A DNA stretch of 55,082 bases, from contig NZ_WAKV01000022.1 in assembly GCF_015523185.1 (NCBI RefSeq), forward strand, positions 1 through 55,082, written 5' to 3'. Below the pieces are notes generated by a model that saw only the letters and a list, made by a program, of their open reading frames with translations, was not told where the DNA came from and searched no databases. The translations under genes were made by a program, and so were the position numbers. How positions within the stretch are numbered: the stretch's first letter is position 1; each line of letters opens with the position of its first letter. The DNA comes from Thermococcus sp. (GTDB lineage Archaea; Methanobacteriota_B; Thermococci; Thermococcales; Thermococcaceae). Of the stretch, positions 35,692 to 42,925 are shown piece by piece.

Positions 35692-37029
35692 ATGAAGTAC
35701 GATGTCGTGATTATAGGTGCCTCCGCCGGGGGTCTGACGGCAGCGATTTCGGCCAAGAAGTTCTACCCCGATAAGAGCGTCCTGGTCATCAAGAAGGAAG
35801 AGGTCGGCATGATTCCATGTGGAATCCCCTACATCTTTGGGACTCTGGAGAGTGTTGACGATGATGTATTGCCTGTTGAGAGGTTTTTAAAGCCCCTGGG
35901 GGTTGACCTGCTAACCGACGAGGTCACGGACATTGACCCCAAGGGAAAGGTTCTCAGGACGAAGTCCGGGAGGGAGATAGCCTGGGAAAAACTCGTCATA
36001 GCGACGGGTTCCAGACCGGTAAAGCCAGATTTTCCCGGAGTTGAGCTCGATGGGATATACACAGTCCCCAAGGACTATGAGTACCTCAAAAAGCTCCGCG
36101 AGAAAGTTAAGGAAGCTGAGAGAATCGTAATCGTGGGCGGCGGTTTCATTGCCCTTGAGGTGGGCGACGAGATAAGGAAGCTCGGCAAGGACGTCACCCT
36201 CGTTGTCAGGAGCAGACTGCTAAGGAGCTCCTTTGACCCGGAGTTCAGCGAGATGGTCGAGGAGAGGCTTAAGGAAACGGGAATTAAGGTCGTCCACGGT
36301 CAGGTTGAGACGTTTGAAGGGGACGGGGAGGTGGAGAGGGTCAGGCTTCTCGACGGGAGCGAGATTCCGGCGGATTTGGTAATCCTCTCAACGGGCTATC
36401 GCCCCAACGTCGAGCTCGCCGTTAAGGCCGGTCTCAAGGTCACTCGCTATGGTATCTGGACCGACGAGTACATGAGAACCTCTCACCCTGACATCTTCGC
36501 GGTTGGCGACTGCGTTGAGCACAGGGACTTCTTCACCGGAAAGCCATACCCCCTCATGCTTGCCTCGACGGCCACCTTTGAGGCTAGAATTGCCGGTGCA
36601 AACCTCTTCAAGCTCCAGATTGTCAGGGAGAACAGGAGGACGATAGGTGCCTACTCTACCCACGTGGCGGGCCTTACCCTTGCGGCCGCTGGCTTAACCG
36701 AAGAAAAGGCTAGAGAAGAAGGTTTCGAGGTCATAGTTGGCTATGGCAAGGGCCCGGACAGGCACCCGGCGAAGTTCCCGGACACCTCAATGGTGACGGT
36801 AAAGCTTATATTCTCCCGCGACAGGGGAGCCATCCTCGGCGCCCAGATAGCCGGAGGTAAGAGCGTCGGGGAGATGATAAACGTATTGGCATTGGCGATA
36901 CAGAAGAGGCTCACCGCCAGCGAGCTTTACACCCTGCAGATAGCCACTCACCCACTCCTGACGGCTTCACCCGTTGGTTACCAGATTCTTCAGGCGGCGG
37001 AGGACGCCCTGGCGAAGTTGAGGGCTTGA
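35692..37029 (+). CDS. FAD-dependent CoA-disulfide reductase / NAD(P)H oxidase-like protein
   Basis: The ATG at 35692 behind GGTGATGGGA gives 445 residues. An FAD-binding GASAGGLTAA, the single redox cysteine C43 in GMIPCGIPY, an NAD-binding VGGGFIALEVGDEI and FAVGDCVEH mark the CoADR/NADH oxidase group of single-cysteine disulfide reductases. It reduces CoA or other disulfides, or oxygen/sulfur species, with NAD(P)H. A TATA-like GTGTTTAATAG lies about 40 bases upstream. Confidence 0.9.
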   Translation: MKYDVVIIGASAGGLTAAISAKKFYPDKSVLVIKKEEVGMIPCGIPYIFGTLESVDDDVLPVERFLKPLGVDLLTDEVTDIDPKGKVLRTKSGREIAWEKLVIATGSRPVKPDFPGVELDGIYTVPKDYEYLKKLREKVKEAERIVIVGGGFIALEVGDEIRKLGKDVTLVVRSRLLRSSFDPEFSEMVEERLKETGIKVVHGQVETFEGDGEVERVRLLDGSEIPADLVILSTGYRPNVELAVKAGLKVTRYGIWTDEYMRTSHPDIFAVGDCVEHRDFFTGKPYPLMLASTATFEARIAGANLFKLQIVRENRRTIGAYSTHVAGLTLAAAGLTEEKAREEGFEVIVGYGKGPDRHPAKFPDTSMVTVKLIFSRDRGAILGAQIAGGKSVGEMINVLALAIQKRLTASELYTLQIATHPLLTASPVGYQILQAAEDALAKLRA

Positions 37030-37046
37030 AAGCTTCATTTTTGTTC

Positions 37047-37319
37047 TCTTTTTAACAAACTTTGTAAGCAAGCTTTTAGAAAAAAACGTGACCTAAAGAG
37101 ACTCTCTCTTGCAATTTGATGGATTGTACCAGCGTGCCCGTTTCAAATTTCCGTTGAATAAGGGGTTGTTTCCAAAAGAAGCCTTTAAACAGGTTTACAC
37201 TTTTATTCTGGTGACTTTCGGGCACCTTGAGGAGAGCAAACACTGGGAAATGACCCTCGGTAGATAACCCCTGAAAATTCTGCATTTTCAGAAACGCACG
37301 CACTCTTTCCGTTAACGCG
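37047..37319 (+). other. Gene-free stretch, possibly a decayed copy of the tRNA-trailing repeat
   Basis: No supported gene was found. The start (ACAAACTTTGTAAGC) and a middle block (AGAAGCCTTTAAACAGGT) resemble the repeat at 152-300 (AGAGCGTTTTTCAGGT), so it may be a second, inverted-partner copy. The similarity is weak by eye. Confidence 0.3.
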
Positions 37320-37619
37320 AGACTTTGCATTACAAAGTTTCATCAAAGTTCGTGATTCTTCATTAAGGCTCCCGTACCTAAAAGGATTTCACGATAAATT
37401 TGGAGTATTAACGGGCGGATTCTGCTGGAGAGTCCCCTCTTGAGAGGTTCACTCTCGCCGCGCTCCTTCGGAGCGTTAAAAAGCTAGAACCCATCCAAAA
37501 AACACTCTTCAAAAAGAATCCACCCATAAATGACACTTTAAAGAGAAATCCTGCCATAAGAAGCTTTCAGCCAAGAATCACGAACCTTAATTAAACTTCG
37601 CACAGGCAAAAGTTTGTAA
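37320..37619 (-). repeat. tRNA-trailing repeat, copy 3 (behind the tRNA-Gly fragment)
   Basis: On the minus strand the repeat begins immediately after the CCA of the tRNA-Gly 3' half with TTACAAACTTTTGCCTGTG and a GCGAAGTTT arm, then AATTAAGGTTCGTGATTCT. It aligns with 152-445 over nearly its full length and contains the hairpin CGCTCC-GAA-GGAGCG. The original chromosomal tRNA-Gly locus therefore had this repeat before the element integrated. Confidence 0.7.
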
Positions 37620-37663
37620 TGGTGCGGTGGCCGGGATTTGAACCCGGGCCAGCGGCGTGGCAG
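37620..37663 (-). repeat. attL: 44-bp tRNA-Gly 3' half
   Basis: The sequence repeats 44501-44544 exactly and includes the encoded CCA, acceptor 3' strand, T arm and 3' anticodon stem of tRNA-Gly. The match ends at CTGCC, the start of the anticodon loop. It lacks the tRNA 5' half and so is not a functional tRNA. Confidence 0.93.
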
Positions 37664-38504
37664 TTGGAAATCGGAAACAGAGCAAGCAAAGCGTCACAAT
37701 AGTAAAGCGGAGCTGAAAGCAAAACTTTTGAGCGAAATAAAGCGCAAGCAGAGCGAATTTGAAGAGTGGATTTGGACAACAAAGCTACAGCAGAAACAGC
37801 AAAAGCGGTATATAAGAACCATCTCGAGGATTTGGACGGTGGAGGACCTCGAGCGGGCGATGCAAGGAAGCAAAAACGACCGTTTGGCGCTCCGTGCTTT
37901 CATACGGTTTTTGGAGGAAGAAGGATACATAGACGAGTACGAAGCCGGGCGGTTCAGGAAAATCGTTGAGTTGCCACAGACAGGCGTTGACACCCGCATT
38001 TACAGCGACGCGGATATAAGAAAGCTCTTCAGAAAAGCGCAAATAAAGAACGACAAGACAAAAGAGCTTTACCTCAAGCTTGTGGTTTATAGCGGATTGA
38101 GGAAAATCCACGCCCTTGAGGCGTTCAACCGCCTCGCGGCGGGCACGGAGTTCAAAAAGCTTGGAAACATAGCAGTACTCGATTTGAACATACAGCACAA
38201 CACAAAGAAAGCAATCGTGTGCGTGTGTCCCGCCCAGCTCGCCCTGGCGATTCAGAAGCACGGAACAACGCTTTCCGCCAACCAGGTGCACAAACTCAAC
38301 CAAAAAGGCGTACTTTTCAACGCAATCAGGAAGTGGTTCTACACGACCGCCCGTCGCCTTGAAATACCCACTGACGTAGTTGATTACTGGCAGGGGCGCT
38401 CTATTCGCTCAGTTGGAGCAAAACACTACCTTGACATGCTCGAAATGACAAAAATCTACTACTCCCGCGTTGCGAAATACATCAGCGACAACATACCCGT
38501 ATGA
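37638..38504 (+). CDS. Integrase C-terminal part, int(C), of a split SSV-type tyrosine recombinase
   Basis: About 280 residues beyond the att site carry the catalytic half of a tyrosine recombinase: YSGLRKIHAL (first Arg, near residue 155), a Lys in HNTKKAIV, IRKWFYTTAR, QGRSIRS and the tyrosine in KHYLDM (near 264). The frame joins in phase to int(N) at the shared NPGQRRG segment, giving an intact enzyme of about 345 residues upon excision. The TTG start listed here is inside the att core and is probably not used. Confidence 0.9.
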   Translation: MNPGQRRGSWKSETEQAKRHNSKAELKAKLLSEIKRKQSEFEEWIWTTKLQQKQQKRYIRTISRIWTVEDLERAMQGSKNDRLALRAFIRFLEEEGYIDEYEAGRFRKIVELPQTGVDTRIYSDADIRKLFRKAQIKNDKTKELYLKLVVYSGLRKIHALEAFNRLAAGTEFKKLGNIAVLDLNIQHNTKKAIVCVCPAQLALAIQKHGTTLSANQVHKLNQKGVLFNAIRKWFYTTARRLEIPTDVVDYWQGRSIRSVGAKHYLDMLEMTKIYYSRVAKYISDNIPV

Positions 38505-38531
38505 GTATCGATGTGTCCCATGCCTTTCAAA

Positions 38532-38546
38532 AATCCAGTTTTATTA
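38532..38546 (+). promoter_or_regulatory. Element promoter box (copy a)
   Basis: AATCCAGTTTTATTA lies 44 bases before the ATG at 38578. TCCAGTTTTATTA recurs 45 bases before the ATG at 42926, the same distance, which suggests a common promoter or operator of the element. Confidence 0.5.
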
Positions 38547-38577
38547 TATTGTTTACTATACTATATTGGTGGTCGAA

Positions 38578-38862
38578 ATGCAGGGCGCGAAAATACAATA
38601 TCTTGTCCATCCTAAAATTTTATTTCCTTTCCTGAGTAGTAAAATTGGGGTCGGTGGACCCGGCCCCTTTGACTTGCTTTCGGAGTTGAAGAGATACGAG
38701 GTGGGCGACATGGAGAGTAAGAAAGAATATATAAAAGCCTTGCGGCCCGACGAGGAGGAAAGCGTCCTGCGTTGGGCGGCGGCTACGGGTTTCGACGTCG
38801 AGGGCGCCCTCGAAGTGCTCAGAAAGCGCTACTACGACGCTATGGGGGCGTGGGAGCTATGA
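38578..38862 (+). CDS. Element hypothetical protein (94 residues)
   Basis: The frame is open from 38470, but the ATG at 38578 is preceded by TTGGTGGTCGAA and by a promoter box shared with the gene at 42926, so it is the best start (MQGAKIQYLVHPKILFPFLS). A second, well-placed ATG with GAGGTGGGCGAC is at 38710 and would give 50 residues. The C-terminal half is helical (RPDEEESVLRWAAATGFDVE). Function unknown. It overlaps the next gene by four bases. Confidence 0.6.
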   Translation: MQGAKIQYLVHPKILFPFLSSKIGVGGPGPFDLLSELKRYEVGDMESKKEYIKALRPDEEESVLRWAAATGFDVEGALEVLRKRYYDAMGAWEL

Positions 38863-39017
38863 CATACCTCCCGTACGAAATCAAGAAACTCATACAACAG
38901 AAAGAGGACGAGCTGTTCTGGGCGCAGTTCAACCCTGAAAAAGTGGTAAAGGGCGAAACGGACAGGCTGAGGGCGGAGATAAAGACACTGAAGCGCTTGT
39001 ATTGGGAGATGGTCTGA
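38859..39017 (+). CDS. Element small protein (52 residues)
   Basis: The ATG overlaps the previous stop codon (ATGA). The product, MTYLPYEIKKLIQQKEDELF and WAQFNPEKVVKGETDRLRAE, ends in a charged helix, predicted helical throughout. Translation is probably coupled to the upstream gene. Function unknown. Confidence 0.65.
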   Translation: MTYLPYEIKKLIQQKEDELFWAQFNPEKVVKGETDRLRAEIKTLKRLYWEMV

Positions 39018-39218
39018 ATGCGCGTCAGGACGGACGACCTGTTCGCCCTGGCGGACGCGCTGACGGTTTTACGGGATGACGAGGATGTGGACGTCCTGTA
39101 TCGTCAGAAAATAGCTGACAGGCTTGAAGAACTGTATTGGAGGGCGCTGGAAGCATGGCGAAGCGAACGCTTGTCATTGAAAAAAGTATACCCCCCGAAG
39201 CACTTCGACAGGTCGTAG
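39018..39218 (+). CDS. Element small protein (66 residues)
   Basis: It starts directly after the preceding stop codon, with GGGAGATGG nearby as a binding site. The product is a single helical domain (LFALADALTVLRDDEDVDVL; RLEELYWRALEAWRSERLSL). It overlaps the next gene by 64 bases. Function unknown. Confidence 0.6.
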   Translation: MRVRTDDLFALADALTVLRDDEDVDVLYRQKIADRLEELYWRALEAWRSERLSLKKVYPPKHFDRS

Positions 39219-39403
39219 AACTGTTCAAAAACGCGGACTGGCGGGATTTCAGATACGTGGTTGTCGCCTGGCTGGCGTACTGGCACTTCAGAAAGAACAA
39301 GCGACTGCGCTTGATTCCGCTCAGCGTTTCCATAGCCGCCGCCCTTTTCAAAAAGAAGCCGCTCGAAGTGGATTCAGAGGATTTCGAGGCCATTCCCATT
39401 TGA
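39155..39403 (+). CDS. Element protein with two hydrophobic segments (82 residues)
   Basis: The ATG at 39155 gives MAKRTLVIEKSIPPEALRQV. Hydrophobic stretches YVVVAWLAYWHF (about 35-46) and LIPLSVSIAAALF (about 53-65), separated by RKNKR, suggest a small membrane-associated protein. It is the last gene of a four-gene run and is followed by a CTTTTCTTTTTT terminator-like tract. Function unknown. Confidence 0.6.
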   Translation: MAKRTLVIEKSIPPEALRQVVELFKNADWRDFRYVVVAWLAYWHFRKNKRLRLIPLSVSIAAALFKKKPLEVDSEDFEAIPI

Positions 39404-39447
39404 CTTTTCTTTTTTGACACTCCTAATTACTTTTATCTCGCTAAAAC

Positions 39448-39459
39448 ATTTTTATATAT
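39448..39459 (+). promoter_or_regulatory. Element TATA box
   Basis: CATTTTTATATA lies about 30 bases before GGTGACATGG and about 58 bases before the ATG at 39512. It starts a new transcription unit after the four-gene run. Confidence 0.5.
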
Positions 39460-39511
39460 GAACAAATAAGTTTATTACGTCTGGTGACATGGAATTATCG
39501 AGGTGGGCGGC

Positions 39512-39676
39512 ATGTATCTCGATGAAATAATATCTGAAAAGGAACGCGCGATTGAGAAGCGCAGAATGTTCCCGCGCGACGAATATGACGTTATCAAGAA
39601 CATTCGCGAGGAAGAAGAGCTTCAAAAGCTATACCGCGATCGCGCTGAATATTATTACAGAAAATTCTTCCCCTGA
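39512..39676 (+). CDS. Element small charged helical protein (54 residues)
   Basis: GAGGTGGGCGGC precedes the ATG. The product MYLDEIISEKERAIEKRRMF, PRDEYDVIKNIREEEELQKL, then YRDRAEYYYRKFFP is highly charged and helical. A 13-codon frame starting at 39489 (also with a GGTG site) ends inside it and could be a leader peptide. A CATTTTCTTTTCT tract follows. Function unknown. Confidence 0.6.
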   Translation: MYLDEIISEKERAIEKRRMFPRDEYDVIKNIREEEELQKLYRDRAEYYYRKFFP

Positions 39677-39738
39677 CCCATTTTCTTTTCTCCGTGAACA
39701 TTTATTTCATATTTATCATTATTTTACGGTGATGCGGT

Positions 39739-39996
39739 ATGAACGATTGCGAGCAAAAAATACGCGAGCTTGAGCAAAAAGTTATTTACGCGCTCGACGA
39801 GCTTGATGACCTTTACCGCGCCTTTGGAGCGGCAGAGGACGCGGAGGGGCGCCTCGTCCTCGCCCGCCTCGAGAAAATCGAGAAGGACGTAGCTGGAATC
39901 AAGAAGGCAATCGATTACGACGCGCAGAACATGAAGAGCAGACACCTCGCGCGCGTTTATGCGATTGTGAAGAAGCTTGAGCGGAAAGTTGAATAA
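39739..39996 (+). CDS. Element coiled-coil protein (85 residues)
   Basis: The protein has heptad-like coiled coils (KIRELEQKVIYALDELDDLY; VLARLEKIEKDVAGIKKAI). Its C-terminal ARVYAIVKKLERKV resembles KTFAIAKKVERHL at the end of the 142-residue coiled-coil protein of the same element, so they are likely paralogues. TATA-like CATATTTATC and GGTGATGCGGT precede the start. Confidence 0.65.
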   Translation: MNDCEQKIRELEQKVIYALDELDDLYRAFGAAEDAEGRLVLARLEKIEKDVAGIKKAIDYDAQNMKSRHLARVYAIVKKLERKVE

Positions 39997-40022
39997 GTTA
40001 CGATAAGCCTCAAAATAGAAAA

Positions 40023-40190
40023 TCAAGGTAAGAAACCCTTCTTTTCTTCGACTTTGAGGCCCTCACGTAGAACGTCCTTGATTTCCTGCAGCATTTCCTT
40101 TATTTCTTTTATATCCTCTTTCATTTCTCTATTGTGCCTTTCTATCTCTTCAAGTTTCCTCTTCATTTCCTGCAACTCAGAATCTTCCAC
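40023..40190 (-). CDS. Element coiled-coil microprotein (55 residues), coupled to the 501-residue gene
   Basis: On the minus strand a GTG start lies eight bases after the TGA of the 501-residue gene, with GAGGGGGTGAT as the binding site. The product, VEDSELQEMKRKLEEIERHN and REMKEDIKEIKEMLQEIKDV, is a nearly perfect coiled coil followed by LREGLKVEEKKGFLP. Translational coupling suggests that the two proteins function together, but no function is known. Confidence 0.6.
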   Translation of the reverse strand: MEDSELQEMKRKLEEIERHNREMKEDIKEIKEMLQEIKDVLREGLKVEEKKGFLP

Positions 40191-40194
40191 ACCA

Positions 40195-41700
40195 TCACCC
40201 CCTCGAGCTGAAATAATCCGCTATTGTTGCGAGACTGAACTTGAGATAATCCTCAAAGCCCTTTCTGTCAAGGACGATGAATGGGGCCTTCCCTGGGTCA
40301 GTTATCAACCGAGACGTGATGCCACGCTTATTCATGTCTGCGAGTACTTCCGCAACCGCACTTTCATTCAATTCCAGCTTTTGCAGAAGTTCCTCGTATT
40401 CCCTTCTGGCCACGCCCGCATCGTATAAGTTACCGACTGTGAGTATGGTGTAAAGTACACCAAACTTCTGCGCATAATACCCAAGGTTGGCCGGGCGTTT
40501 TGTCTTTGTTGCGAGATACTGAAAGACCTCTATTGGGGCTTTGAAGACGTCATATATTGGCCTGGCACGGGAATCCCATTCGGTATCTTGCATGGCCAGG
40601 CCATATCTTTCAAGTTCACTGAAGAGTCTGAGAGCATCGTCTCTCAATGTTGTTTTCACGAGGAAGTTCGAGAACATCAAGATACTTGGGTTCTCGGGAG
40701 GCTCCATATAGTCCAGATCAAAATAGTCATACCTACCGAGCACTCTCGCACTCTTTGCCGCCTTGAGTATTGGATCCTCCTTTTTGGTATATCCACCGCC
40801 TGTTGTTGGTGTGTACTCGTATTCTTTGAGAACGACCTCAAGTGAGAAGTGATCCGGTCTATACCAAAGCGACCCATAAAGTATTATCCATAGCTTATCG
40901 CCATATTCTCTGGCGAGTTCCTCAAGCTCCGCCTTGTGCTCTCTGATACGTTTGAGAATAAGCTCGTGTCCAGCTTTCAGGCCTCTTTCGCTCGGGCTTG
41001 CAAAGGCTTTCCTGGCGTATCCTGTCCCTTTCCTTGAGATATCAACCAAATTGAGTCGTTGGAGAATAGATAGAACCTGTGGTCTTATATTTACACTCTC
41101 GTACTCATTTGGGGCCGTTGGCCCGGTCATTGGATTGTAATGGACGCGGACTTCCACGGGGAGGTCCCTCGAAATATAAACCATTCCAAGTGCATTCAAG
41201 ACATCGTCAGCAAAGTTCTCAAGACCGTATTCCTCGAGCTCTTCAATTATATGGTTGATTTCTCTCTCCGAGGCACCAACAAAAACTTCCGGGGGTCTTT
41301 CTTTGTTTGCTCTCGAAAAGTATGGATAATCTGGAGGTATTCCAAGATCCCTACGGAGTTCGTGTTCAAAAGACTGGACGCTATCAACAACTTTTATTCT
41401 TTTTCCATTGACAATGATTTCATCAACCTGCTTTGGATATTTTGTTGCTATGATATATCTGTAATCAAATGGGTTCATAGATAATTTCTTCGCATCTCTT
41501 GCCACGTCGCCAGTAACAACAACCTCAACACCGACGGAGATGTTTCCTTTTCTTCCGGCGACATCAACACGGCCCCAACCACCCTCAGGTATTTTTACCG
41601 GGGCTTCTGCTGTTGCAGTAAAACCATAAAAACGAAGTAGATCTACTACTTCCATTTCTATAATATCATTGTAGGGCTTGTGACCACTCCTTTGATCCAT
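40195..41700 (-). CDS. Large element protein with nuclease-like N-terminus and winged helix
   Basis: I do not recognise a named family for this 501-residue protein. Residues 12-115 resemble a PD-(D/E)XK-type fold: a helix with E15/E17, GRVDVAG (D46), VGVEVVV (E59), then FDYRYIIATKYPKQVDEI; the usual lysine is a valine. Residues 200-245 (VLSILQRLNLVDISRKGTGY, ASPSERGLKAG) look like a winged helix. It is the only long gene transcribed against the rest of the element, so it could be cargo: a defence or restriction-like function, or a replication protein. Confidence 0.6.
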   Translation of the reverse strand: MDQRSGHKPYNDIIEMEVVDLLRFYGFTATAEAPVKIPEGGWGRVDVAGRKGNISVGVEVVVTGDVARDAKKLSMNPFDYRYIIATKYPKQVDEIIVNGKRIKVVDSVQSFEHELRRDLGIPPDYPYFSRANKERPPEVFVGASEREINHIIEELEEYGLENFADDVLNALGMVYISRDLPVEVRVHYNPMTGPTAPNEYESVNIRPQVLSILQRLNLVDISRKGTGYARKAFASPSERGLKAGHELILKRIREHKAELEELAREYGDKLWIILYGSLWYRPDHFSLEVVLKEYEYTPTTGGGYTKKEDPILKAAKSARVLGRYDYFDLDYMEPPENPSILMFSNFLVKTTLRDDALRLFSELERYGLAMQDTEWDSRARPIYDVFKAPIEVFQYLATKTKRPANLGYYAQKFGVLYTILTVGNLYDAGVARREYEELLQKLELNESAVAEVLADMNKRGITSRLITDPGKAPFIVLDRKGFEDYLKFSLATIADYFSSRG

Positions 41701-41790
41701 ATGGGATCACCGATGGTATTTTTGTTATCTTTTTGATATAATCTTTTCTGTCACTGGTTTGTATAGATGATTGCTATCGAAATGATTGAT

Positions 41791-41900
41791 TATAGAACGT
41801 TTCTTTCTATATCATTCGAGTTTGTTTTTCTTCAGAAATGTTCGATGAATGACCCGGGTTGTGTCCGACACAGGGGTGATATAGAAAGAACTTTTCTATA
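41791..41900. repeat. 24-bp inverted repeat in the divergent intergenic region
   Basis: Arms at 41791-41814 and 41877-41900 match in 21 of 24 positions when one is reverse-complemented; the core is TTCTTTCTATATCA. Between them lie ACCCGGGTTGTG and the short palindrome TGTGTCCGACACA. The region separates two divergent genes and may be an operator or part of a replication origin. Confidence 0.6.
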
Positions 41901-41955
41901 AGAGTTCCCGGGTTCACTCACCGAGCACAGGGGGTCTATCACGAACATATACCAC

Positions 41956-41966
41956 AATTTTATATC
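41956..41966 (+). promoter_or_regulatory. TATA box of the 42015 gene
   Basis: AATTTTATATC is centred at 41961. Initiation about 26 bases downstream would fall at 41985-41988, leaving a leader of nearly 30 bases with GGGGGTGGA before the GTG at 42015. Confidence 0.5.
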
Positions 41967-42014
41967 AGTAGAAGCAACTATTATATGACGGTTCTCGATG
42001 TGGGGGTGGAACAC

Positions 42015-42527
42015 GTGAAGAAAACATACTACGCAAAACTTCATTTGAGCGAAGACACGAAAAAACACAAACCCGACGACGTCGAGCGCCTCGCAGGATT
42101 ATTCTACCCTGAACATCCAGTACGCCGCTCGATGTTCATTTTTCTGTTGAAAAAGGCGGCGCGGGAAGGTTTTGCGGTCGAGGATTGGTTCTTGACAGTC
42201 TGCGAGTTCGTTGAGGAGTATGAGGGCGTCGATTTGAGCGACGTTCGCGAGTATTACATCGATCAGCGCGGTTATATGAGCACGACGAAGCTCAATAATG
42301 AGTCCCAAGCCCGCGCTGACGAAATCCTCAAAGAACAGCGGCGCGGCGATGGTTACAGTTTCTACAACTACGTAAAAATCTATAATCGCGTCGTAAAAGA
42401 TATGCGCGTCGCGGGACTCTTGTATAAGAAAGACGACGTTTACAAGTACTCCCGTGAGTTCAAGAAGATACTCAAAGCGATGATCGAGGCCCTCGAGGAT
42501 TTTGAAGAGAGCGGGGGCGAAGAATAG
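42015..42527 (+). CDS. Element hypothetical helical protein (170 residues)
   Basis: A GTG at 42015 behind GGGGGTGGAACAC is preferred over the ATG at 41985, which lies at the predicted transcription start. The protein (MKKTYYAKLHLSEDTKKHKP) is helical, with HPVRRSMFIFLLKKAAREGF and a C-terminal part containing SFYNYVKIYNRVVKDMRVAG, LLYKKDDVYKYSREF that looks like a winged-helix wing. It may bind DNA. Function unknown. Confidence 0.6.
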   Translation: MKKTYYAKLHLSEDTKKHKPDDVERLAGLFYPEHPVRRSMFIFLLKKAAREGFAVEDWFLTVCEFVEEYEGVDLSDVREYYIDQRGYMSTTKLNNESQARADEILKEQRRGDGYSFYNYVKIYNRVVKDMRVAGLLYKKDDVYKYSREFKKILKAMIEALEDFEESGGEE

Positions 42528-42571
42528 CGCCAATCACCTTTTTCTCTCTTCTATTATAGAATGCGAGGGTT

Positions 42572-42733
42572 GTCACACAAACTTTTTCGACAGCGAAAGC
42601 TTTATTTCGAAAAATTTTCGAACGAGGTAGGTTCACTCGAACGTCACATGTCACACGTCACACAAAGTTTGTGACTTGAGAAGAAGGGTTGGGGCGCGGC
42701 ATCGATTTTGTTCGTGTGACGTGTGACACTTGA
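42572..42733. other. Origin-like array of GTCACAC heptamers
   Basis: Three tandem heptamers GTCACAT, GTCACAC, GTCACAC (42643-42663, period 7) are followed by AAAGTTTGTGAC, and two heptamers in the opposite orientation, GTGTGAC GTGTGAC (42714-42727), follow 50 bases later. A further GTCACACAAAC is at 42572. The 20-base blocks 42644-42663 and 42714-42733 are inverted repeats matching in 18 of 20 positions. Iteron-like arrays of this kind are typical of plasmid origins or autoregulated promoters. Between 42528 and 42925 there is no gene. Confidence 0.6.
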
Positions 42734-42879
42734 CACCCCACCCCCTTCTATATATGCAAATGTATACATTCGTGCGGTTTCATTTCTTGTGTATTTTTCA
42801 TCGTAGAACGACCTCTTTGATACAAAAATCACGAAAAAAAGTAAGGTTGTCAACACACCCCTCGCATGTTTGTCATTTA

Positions 42880-42895
42880 TTCCAGTTTTATTACT
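42880..42895 (+). promoter_or_regulatory. Element promoter box (copy b)
   Basis: TTCCAGTTTTATTACT lies 45 bases before the ATG at 42926 and matches the box at 38532 over 13 bases at the same distance from the start codon. Confidence 0.5.
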
Positions 42896-42925
42896 ATTTT
42901 TGTCTTATTTTACTGGTGGTGCACG

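Noticed and set aside
37694-38303. Minus-strand frames opposite the integrase C-terminal half
   Set aside because: They overlap the int(C) catalytic motifs, which are clear on the plus strand.
37638-38504. int(C) as an independent functional integrase starting at TTG
   Set aside because: The start codon lies inside the tRNA-derived att core, and the N-terminal part of the enzyme is at the other end of the element in matching frame.
41140-41484. A 114-codon plus-strand frame in the large element gene
   Set aside because: Antisense to the 501-residue frame, which has coherent domain structure and a divergent promoter region; no binding site for the plus-strand frame.
42643-42727. The GTCACAC array as a CRISPR
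   Set aside because: The unit is 7 bases with no unique spacers of 30-40 bases and there are no cas genes; no CRISPR array was seen anywhere in the window.
42644-42856. A 70-codon minus-strand frame across the heptamer array
   Set aside because: No binding site and biased composition; the region is better explained as a repeat-rich control region.
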